Below, in pieces: positions 56,530 through 64,000 of a DNA stretch of 64,000 nt. Below the pieces are notes generated by a model, which did not search any database, was not told the origin of the DNA, and saw only the letters and a list, made by a program, of their open reading frames with translations. The DNA comes from Brachyhypopomus gauderio (lineage: Eukaryota; Chordata; Actinopteri; Gymnotiformes; Hypopomidae): assembly GCF_052324685.1 (NCBI RefSeq), contig NC_135221.1, positions 6,451,375-6,515,374 on the forward strand, written 5' to 3'. Position numbers and translations under genes: made by a program. The first letter of the stretch is position 1. Every line of letters starts with the position of its first letter.

Positions 56530-57480
56530 ACGAGACCCGGATTGTGTGGTTACATTATCACGTCGTTACATACGAGGCGATGTGACTGCTGCGAACCAGA
56601 GAAGCTCGCGCTAACATTGCCCGCGTCACTGCGCCTAATATGGCAGCGTGATACTCGTTAGTAGGATCGACCTTCACCCTCGGACCCAGACAGCATGTTA
56701 AATCCCGTTTTCAACACCTCAAAGCTTACCAAATTTGTATCAGTGAAGTCAGCCCCATGCACTCGCATGCTCGGTGCGATTACAGAAGATGTCGTATCTA
56801 CATAGTGAAATTGCCGCCGTTGGCACGTAAACCTACAATATTGCACACGATACTGACATGTTAGCGCTGCAGTCTGAGCAAAAATAAAACCGAAAACGAC
56901 GAGCTGCGGTGTGACTATGTCGACAGAACTAGTTGAACAACTGATATAAGCAAGATCGACGAAACCCCACGAGAGGGAATATTAGCACCATACAAAAACA
57001 CACAGGCTACCGCCTCGGCCGGACAGCCGAGAGCATAACGCGGTGCAGGAGCCACAGACGTCCACTTTCTAAACGACGTCCGTATTTATGCGTGACTTTT
57101 TCTTTCTTTTTTTACGGGGAACAGACCGCCAGCCTCCGGGCGACTGTATCCATGTTAAGAGAAACGCTGTTTGACTAAGCCATCAAAACCACCCATCTGA
57201 GCCTCTTTTGAGTTTTGGCTTGTTGAAAAGTCCTTTAGAAGCACCACAAGTGCCACAGCAACAACACCGTCGTGACCCAAACAGAAAGAAGGACGAAGAG
57301 CCGTCGAAAGCGTCTGACACGTAAAGCGTGTAAACGTGTGGAGAGTATAAGGCACCTGGTTCTTTTAGACGACGTGGAGGATGCTCGCGCGCAGCTTCAC
57401 ATGCACGCGCACCGCTTTTAACGCAGCGCGCTCTCGCACTAGTGGACAGATCTTCAACACCCCCCACCCCCTCCCAGAAA
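56530..57480. promoter_or_regulatory. CpG-rich stretch of unknown role downstream of pura
   Basis: Many CpG steps (GCTCGCGC, CCTCGGCCGGAC, AACGCAGCGCGCTCTCGC) between AT-rich flanks. It could be a promoter of an unrecognised transcript or part of a long pura 3' region. A 121-codon minus-strand frame (57183-57548) has no domain I recognise and is probably chance. Confidence 0.35.
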
Positions 57481-57548
57481 AGAAAAGACAAATCCCACAA
57501 AAACGTGGGTGTTTTTTTTATATAAGAATCTAAATACATCTGATTCAC

Positions 57549-58482
57549 AAAATCATAATTTGTATTTCTAAGTTAGCACTTGAAAGAAACGTGCCCAAAC
57601 GGCAGCGGGCACACAGCAAATTGCCCCAGGGCTGAAATAGCGCACGCAGTGTTCATTACTCTCCTGGGTGCGTTAATTCAGCAACGGGGATTTTGCTGTG
57701 CGTGGTGCAATAGGGTTGATAATATTTAATAGAAATAAACCGTAAACCTTTACCGATCGTAATAGCAATGCCTCTCAGACTTTGCTGCGTTGTTGCTCTC
57801 CTTACTAAATCTGGAATAAAGCAAACGTTTTATGACGAGCTAATAAAATCTCTCTCATCTGCTGTTTATACGTTTCAAAAGGCAAACGAGCAAGATTACA
57901 CGTTTAATTTCCTCACGTGCCTTAAATCGGTCAGGCTGAGGGTTGACGTCCGTTCATCAGATCAGCTGTGCGCAGTGTTCTGGTGGAGTGCATGTCAATA
58001 CAAACTGCACTTTCTGCTAAACGTACCATCAAATATAGATTTCGTATACTTAAATTATCATTTTCGTTCAAATACAGTAGCTTTGTGCTGGAAGTCAAAT
58101 ATTAGCACTCCTTTTTTCCAAATAGATGTCCACTTTAGCATTTTTCTTTCCTCAATTTGCACTTTGGAATAGTATTGTAATAGCTTGGACGTGTACAGAA
58201 CGCATGGGAAATAGGGAAAGACACACTCTGATCTATGACATTTTGACCATCTTGGACACAGTTCATGTATAGCAGCGGCTTACTGTTATATGGTAAGTGG
58301 GTAATATCCGGCGATGGGTGAAGAGATGCGGCTGTAAGTTTGTGAGGATTGAGTGTAGGACGATCCCTTGCGATTCTAACTCACGCCTTTCTTTTACAGT
58401 AACGTTTGATTATACGGTCATTCGTTATTTCGTCATTTTTTTGTTTAAACATGTCTGATCTTGAGGATAAGCGTCCCGTCCG
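57549..58482. other. Proximal 3' flank / 3' UTR of pura
   Basis: AT-rich sequence directly downstream of the pura stop. The plus-strand frame at 57768-58172 shows no known domain and is probably non-coding. Confidence 0.4.
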
Positions 58483-59331
58483 TTAACCCTCGTCCCCGTC
58501 GTCCCCGTGCAGGCCCTCCGGTAAGAGCTCGCGCGCCCTCCTCTCTCTGCTCCTCTCTTGGATCTTCTTCATCTCGTCCGCGTATTTACAGAAGGTGGCG
58601 CCGAATTTGGGCCACACTTTGCAGGGCACCGTGATGGAGTTGCGGTACGTGGGTTTCACCTCGCTCACCCGCATGAAAACCCCGTACTTGTTGGAGCCCA
58701 CGTCGAAGAAGAAGCGCTTGTTGTCCACGGTCAGAGAGGTTCCCTCGGGCAGCTCCGCCGGGTCCTCGTCCACCCCGTAGTCGTCGATCAGCTTCGCCAG
58801 CGCGTCTCGGAACTCGATGAGTCCCTGAGCTGGAAGTGCGATGGTCTGGCCTTGCGCCGTTCCCAATCCGGGGCCCCGATTCACGGTCTGCCGGATCCTC
58901 AGAAACCGCCCCCTTTGGTTCTCCTTCAGATCCATATAGTACTTCCGATTCTCCCGAACCAGAAACTCACTTTTCAGCGCCCTCCGGGGCTCGTCCTGGA
59001 TCACGTCCGGGTTGCTCGGGCCCAGCTGCGCGTAGTGCTCGATGAAGTCGCCCAAGTAGTCTCGGAACTCCACGGCTACCGACATGGACAGAGTCAGGCG
59101 ACTCTTATTCCCCCCGGCCCCGACCTCGGCTATCTTCAGAAAGCGGCCTTTGGCGTTCTGCTTCACGTCCAGATAGAAGCGCTTGTTCTGTATGTCCACG
59201 CGCTTGGACGCGAGCTCCTCCGTGTCGTGCTGGAGCCGCGAGGCGACGCCCATCGCGCCCGCGTGCATTTGGCCGCCGCCGGGGCCTGTGGCGAACCCTC
59301 CGTGCTCACTACCACTGTCTCTGTCCGCCAT
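58483..59331 (-). CDS. pura: pura, transcriptional activator protein Pur-alpha (single exon)
   Basis: 282 residues from ATG at 59331 with no intron, as in other vertebrate PURA genes. Three PUR repeats are visible: I about 41-105 ([20 protein letters not shown] then [20 protein letters not shown]), II about 121-186 ([20 protein letters not shown] then [15 protein letters not shown]), III about 197-263 ([20 protein letters not shown]). Wording such as [15 protein letters not shown] favours PURA over PURB. Repeats I and II form the nucleic-acid-binding fold and III dimerises, by analogy with known Pur proteins. Role: binds purine-rich single-stranded DNA and RNA, including GGN repeats, in transcription and neuronal mRNA transport. 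It lacks the long Gly run of the 322-residue human protein and has a shorter C-terminal tail ending GDDGDEG. Divergent from nrg2. Confidence 0.97.
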   Translation of the reverse strand: MADRDSGSEHGGFATGPGGGQMHAGAMGVASRLQHDTEELASKRVDIQNKRFYLDVKQNAKGRFLKIAEVGAGGNKSRLTLSMSVAVEFRDYLGDFIEHYAQLGPSNPDVIQDEPRRALKSEFLVRENRKYYMDLKENQRGRFLRIRQTVNRGPGLGTAQGQTIALPAQGLIEFRDALAKLIDDYGVDEDPAELPEGTSLTVDNKRFFFDVGSNKYGVFMRVSEVKPTYRNSITVPCKVWPKFGATFCKYADEMKKIQERSRERRARELLPEGLHGDDGDEG

Positions 59332-59639
59332 GATGCAGCCTCCCCGCTTACCTTCTCTCCGTCTCCCTCGGCTTGCCGTTACCCCGACAGCCAGTCAGAC
59401 GCTGCTCAACTCTCGCGATATCTGTAGACGACGCGCTAAAACGTAAGGTACCGTATTGCCGAGGCCCACTGTAGTCCGAAAGAGATGTTTGAGGGTGTGG
59501 ATGTTGTTGGGTAACGTCAGTCTAGCGCTAAAAATGCGCACCACTGTGCAAAGCGACAGTGGTGTGTCCCGTGTGTGCGTTCATGCGCATGTGTGAATGT
59601 ATAAAAAATTGTTATGGCTACTTACAGAAGTGATGTATG

Positions 59640-59816
59640 TATATAATGTCTTGTCTTCACGTTTGGTATTTTTTGTTAACCCTCCCCTCCCGATTGTCTT
59701 TGCACTGCTGTCTATCGTTGTCTGCACTGGAGTTGTAGCCCGTGAGCGTTATGTTATACTGTAAAACTCTGCATTGTAATGACAATAAAGTTTAATTGAA
59801 TTGAATTGAATTAAAC
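59640..59816 (+). mobile_element. LINE/SINE 3' tail
   Basis: TGCACTGCTG…TGTCTGCACTGG…GACAATAAAGTTTAATTGAA followed by a short tandem GAATTGAATT tail. This is typical of the 3' end of fish L2-like retroposons. Only the tail is present. Confidence 0.45.
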
Positions 59817-61757
59817 AGAAAATGCATACGGGAGATGGACAAGTAATTGCTCTTGATAAAATACAGTTGCTGCATTCTTTCACACATAGTACGTTACCAT
59901 ATCCCACAGGCTTTCTAAAGTTGTAAAAAATATAAATATAAAATCCTCTTTACGGGGTTACGCCCATACATAAAGAATATTCTGAACTGACCTCGGGTAA
60001 GGTTGCAATTTCAGAATCCAGTTCGACCCTGATGGTTATTTTCTGTCATTGTTGGCTGAAATCCCTGGCGCAGTCCAGTAGGTTTATGGGTTTAATGGCG
60101 TGTGGCTACATGGGTGTCAACAATTAATGCATTGAGTCATAAAGAATATAGAAGCATATATATATACACAAACACATACTCTATATATGCATATCGCTTT
60201 TCAGGACCACGGACAGCGACAGATATGGGCCCCCAGTGATGGAATCGTGGTTTTGACAGGCAAGTAATGAATGCATAAATTACTGGCTAATACAGGTCAT
60301 ATTTAAGTATTTCCAAAAGACACAAAATATAAACATTAGAACAAATCAGTGGTTATGCCAAATTTAAGAATAAGATATCACTGTGATGCCAGTTTATGCA
60401 AAACAAAGACAGTTAATTTCACACTTTATCTTTATCTAAATGCTCATGTAAGTACAGACGTGAAAGTTAATCATCTTATTATATCGATGCATTTGGATTC
60501 ATGTAGTCAGATTCCAGAAAGTGTTTCTTCACAAAACTGCGCTACGTACACGCCTTCTTCTGCCTGCAGATGTCGCCTGATAGCAGTGTATGACCGTCGC
60601 CCAGCAACACATCCTCGGTCTCGCGTCGCATTTATTGATACAACCAAATGATGCAACACTATCTGTCACTTTAAATTCTCATTGTAGTTGTTTATATGTC
60701 CTTTGCAAGTCCCCCCAATCAAGTGCTATTGTAACATTTCTTTTTCAGTAAGCTGTTTTTGTCATAACGCTGCAATGACTGGTCTCCTCCCTTTATTATA
60801 GACAGTGCCCTCTCCCAGCCAAATGCCCGCAGGACCTGTTGCCGTGGTAAATATGGCTGATAGGATGGTCGCTTGTTTGCTCTTCTGTCGCTCTGACGCC
60901 TGGCTCGTCGCTTTTTGGGGCAAAATGGTGAATGTGACCTGAATGCGACAGCTAACTTAATAAAAACCGATAACGTTAAACTGATTTCTGATCGCCTGGG
61001 CATTGGTGCCAATTGGAGCTACTTTCGCAGCGTTAGTCATCGCTCCCGAGGCTGCGGTGTGCGGTGGCCGCAGCCCGTTTCTGTCTTCGTCGGTGCGCGC
61101 GGACGCGCTGATGTAGACGAACCGTGCGCGCGTGTCGTGTGATGTCGTGTTATAGCTCGTGTTATAAGCTGACGTTGTCTGGGATTCGAGGAATGACTCG
61201 CTGACCCACAGTCGTCGCATGTGGGTCGACGGTCGCGCCGTTGTTCCCATCATTAGTCGATTTGCGCAAGGAGCTCCAGCAGACGGCCCAGCCCAGGACG
61301 GTTCCGCTGGTGTGCGCAGGGGCTCGGGCTGCAAGCGGAGGAAACCGAACCGCTTCTGCGCGTGTTGTGTACCGTCGCGCTTTGAGAAGCAACCCGAGCG
61401 TAAAATCTACCGGCAGACCATAAAATCTGATCTGTAGAAAGGCCGTTTTTAACGCATCCGGTTTTTTTGAGCGTGCAGAATCGAATTCGTTTCTACAAAG
61501 CCCACGTTTTTTTCCCAATAAGGCAGTAATGCCCACCGGGGCGATGACATTCGTTGGACACAGACCGACTAGCGGCAGAATTTTCTTTCGCGTTTTGCAG
61601 AATCCGTGATCTCGCAGGAAGCGTAATTTATGAATGCACTTCGGCGTTTGGGGATCGTGTTGAAGGAGAATGCAGCAACGAGATTGTTCAGCCCAGCGCC
61701 GCTGACTGGGTCCGTTTCCGGTTCCTAAGTGGTCGGTGTTTCCCCATCACGAACTGC

Positions 61758-61919
61758 ATGGGGAAAGCGACGCACACAGATGGCATGGACACTTGCGCAA
61801 GGTCTGCCGCTCTGCCCTGCTACTGGAGCCCGTTCACAGCCCCCCATCACAGTAACCCAACCCGCGCCAGCCCCGAGAGCGCTGCACACCCGCCGCCCGC
61901 CGCCCCTAAGCCACAGTAG
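61758..61919 (+). other. Upstream open reading frame before nrg2
   Basis: An ATG-initiated 53-codon frame (starting MGKATHTDGMDTCARSAALP) ends with TAG at 61917-61919, five bases before the nrg2 start codon and in a different frame. If it lies in the transcript it could dampen nrg2 translation. No homology recognised. Confidence 0.4.
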
Positions 61920-61924
61920 ACGGC

Positions 61925-62336
61925 ATGAGGAGGCTTGATCCGGTGCATTTCTCCATGCTGGTCATCGGGGTCTCCTTCGCCTGCTACGCCCCGAGTTTGG
62001 ATTCCCTGCAGGAACAGGCTTACCGATCGGCCGTGGTGATCGAAGGCGAGGTGCGCTCCCTGCCCGAGAACGTCTCCGCGGAGGCGTACAGTGTGAATGT
62101 CAAAGTTCTGGACGTGTGGCCGTCGAACAGCGGCGGGCTGGAGCGCGAGCAGCTCGTCACCGTCGGGGAATTCGGTTCCGAGGCTCCGTGTGTTGCGGTG
62201 GAAAAGGACCACAGATATTTATTTTTCATGGACCCAACAGAGGAGCCCTTGGTATTCAAAGCGTCGTTCGCTCCTTTGGAAACCATTGAGAAGAATTTGA
62301 AAAAAGACGTGGAGAGTATATTGTGTGAAGACTGCG
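61925..62336 (+). CDS. nrg2: nrg2, neuregulin 2, first coding exon (partial gene)
   Basis: ATG 61925 to donor GCG/GTAAGT at 62336/62337: 137 codons plus one base. The sequence begins MRRLDPVHFSMLVIGVSFAC and continues with YAPSLDSLQEQAYRSAVVIE, LKVLD-type WPSNSGGLEREQLVTVG, YLFFMDPTEEPLVFK and NLKKDVESILCEDC. This is the neuregulin-2 N-terminal segment ahead of the Ig and EGF-like domains, which lie beyond the window. An internal hydrophobic stretch (about residues 9-22) acts as the signal/anchor, and NVS is a glycosylation sequon. Role: precursor of an ErbB3/ErbB4 ligand in synapse and neural development. It lacks the Ser-rich extension upstream of this Met in human NRG2. Start choice rests on homology. 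Confidence 0.92.
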
Positions 62337-62547
62337 GTAAGTTTATTCTTTATTGCTCGGTGTGTTGGAGCGCGCGCTATTGCTGTGGCGATACAAGGTG
62401 CATTCGTGTGTGTGTGATCGTGATTTGTGGTAGATTTCTGCTGACATGCTTTCACTGATACGTTTTACTTGAGAGGTGAATGAAAAGAAAACTACCGTCA
62501 AAACTACCGTCTCAGTGTTATTGTTTCAATTATCCGTTAAAACAGAA

Positions 62548-62617
<70 letters not shown>

Positions 62618-64000
62618 CACATAAGGTAGCCCTGCATTACATTACCAGTTATCTGGAGCTCCCGGGTCACGAGTTTTGATAGGTTGGTAAGGCTGCAAGT
62701 GTACATAACTAGATCATTTTATCCCACTAGTTAATTCATTTAAAATGTGATTTGAAATGATGCAGTATGATATAGTGTTTAATCATGCTGTCATCTAAAC
62801 CTTTAACGGGCACTGCAGGCCTGTATGTGAAGTGAAATATTTGACATGTGGCTTCCATTTAATTTGATCATAACCTTTGGTTCTGTACTTCACAAAATGC
62901 ACCAAATGCATCAACATTTAGGCTCTTTTTGGACATGTAGTACAAAACCTCTTGGTGGAGATTTAGCAGTATGTCCAGGTGATTGCAGCTTTAAAAGATC
63001 GACTTAAAATAAATCTGTTGAACTGCAGATAGAAGCTACATGAAACTGTTGGAGTGGCTTTTTGCATTTTCTCTGCTGCTTTTTAGCTCTCCAGAACAAA
63101 TTCGGAGGAGACTAAACCAGAGCCAAATTATGAATTAGAGACATGCACTAATTCAGCCACAACTTTGCACAAGCACCGAGCGGTCTAGAGTTCTAGAAGC
63201 ATTGCTGATTTAAAGTGACTGTGGGTCCCATTACAACTCAAAGAAGCCATTACTTACCGTGATGTTATGCTGTATATTTGAACTTTTATTCCTGTTTTTC
63301 CCTAGTCATCCTAAACTTCCACTTCAGTGAAGGGTTCTTTTAGGTTTTAAACCAGGCAAGAGATGTGAGCATGCAGGTTCTTGGTGCTGAAATGGAGGCA
63401 TGGATCCTGTTGAGTTAATCATACTAACATCATACTATTATACTACAGACCTACTGGACTAACATCATCTTAACTGTTGGAGATTGTGTTGATAGAGATG
63501 CTTTTTTCCATTATATTGGTCTTTGAGCCACTGTGGTTTTAGAGAACTGATTTATCTTGTTAGCCAGCTGACCAGTGTGAGCTGCTTTAAGACCAGTGAT
63601 AGAAGAAAGCAGAAAGAGAGCAGAACTGATCAAACAGCAGGGAAACCTATGGACACGAACAGATTACAAACAGTCTTTCTATGTGTGAATGCTGTTGAAG
63701 TGGGTGAGGTGTTTTAGCCCAAAATGTATATGGTTTTATAGTGAATTTCATTTGTCATATATTTAGGTATATAACATCAAAAGCACTGCGTAGAGGTAAA
63801 GAGGGAGGGGGTGAGAGAGAGTTAGAGAGAGAGAGAGAGAGAGAGAGAGGCTGGGTGAGTTTGTGAGATCTGGGGCTTGTATGAATTATGCAGTTTGCTG
63901 AACAGAGAACAGAGTTTAAGAGTATTGCCATTCTTTCTTTTCTTGTCGCTGACTTAAACACTGACTCGTGATTTCTGTTTGAAGCTTGGCAATTCTGACC
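62337..64000 (+). other. nrg2: nrg2 intron 1 (beginning)
   Basis: Starts GTAAGT. Contains a CA microsatellite at 62551-62613 and a GA run at about 63819-63849. No further exon before the window ends. Confidence 0.75.
62551..62613. repeat. (CA)n microsatellite
   Basis: About 31 CA dinucleotides in nrg2 intron 1. Confidence 0.97.

Larger units (their letters stand above)
59332..61924. promoter_or_regulatory. Divergent pura / nrg2 upstream region
   Basis: 2.6 kb between the two start codons on opposite strands. CpG-rich at both ends (59332-59470 next to pura; about 61000-61924 next to nrg2), so each gene probably has its own CpG-type promoter. The middle is AT-rich and holds a retroposon tail at 59640-59816. 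No exon recognised between 59817 and 61000. Confidence 0.5.

Noticed and set aside
57183..57548. 121-codon minus-strand frame downstream of pura
   Set aside because: Low-complexity Cys/Ser/Gly composition in CpG-rich DNA; no domain or neighbour support.
58558..59427. 289-codon plus-strand frame opposite pura
   Set aside because: Antisense shadow of the GC-rich pura coding exon; no homology to a known protein.
61554..61919. 121-codon frame before nrg2
   Set aside because: It opens with TTG; only the part from ATG 61758 could be a uORF, and no homology is visible.

Overview
The window is vertebrate nuclear DNA, almost certainly from a teleost fish. The evidence is spliced genes of vertebrate families with GT-AG introns, very dense CA/TG, GA and TA microsatellites, several minisatellites, fish-type LINE tails, and an intact BEL/Pao LTR retrotransposon. 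I cannot name the species. All calls come from reading the sequence; no database search was possible.

Layout. (1) 1-3412, plus strand: the last eight coding exons of dpf2 (BAF-complex double-PHD protein), with a LINE 3' fragment in the last intron. (2) 4613-6215, minus strand: a muscarinic acetylcholine receptor, best matched to chrm1, in two coding exons and convergent with dpf2. (3) 9094-16649: a complete, apparently very young BEL/Pao element. Its two 803-bp LTRs look identical, it has a 5-bp target duplication (GTTTC), a tRNA-Tyr-type primer-binding site and one open 1951-codon gag-pol frame. (4) 16655-31942: about 15 kb with no recognised coding exon. It holds an L2-type LINE fragment, many microsatellites, four minisatellites packed into 21.57-24.23 kb, and a CpG-rich stretch near 26.76-27.5 kb that may be the psd2 promoter. 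(5) 31943-52722, plus strand: psd2 (EFA6C, an Arf6 exchange factor), for which I assembled 14 coding exons totalling 905 codons with every splice phase matching. (6) 52723-58482: no recognised gene. (7) 58483-59331, minus strand: pura, intact and single-exon. (8) 61925-62336, plus strand: the first coding exon of nrg2, whose remaining exons lie beyond the window.

The psd2-pura-nrg2 trio corresponds to human 5q31 (PSD2-NRG2-PURA). The fish order differs by what looks like one inversion that keeps pura and nrg2 head to head. dpf2 and chrm1 lie on human chromosome 11q, so two ancestral blocks meet here, between about 6.3 and 31.9 kb.

The most unusual signals are in psd2. An 18-unit minisatellite has grown out of the exon 13 / 5' splice-site junction, so 12 units begin with a copy of the donor sequence. 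A conserved N-terminal motif is present three times. A possible alternative first exon lies in the large intron. A TG repeat sits directly against the exon 2 acceptor, and one intron has a GC-AG donor.
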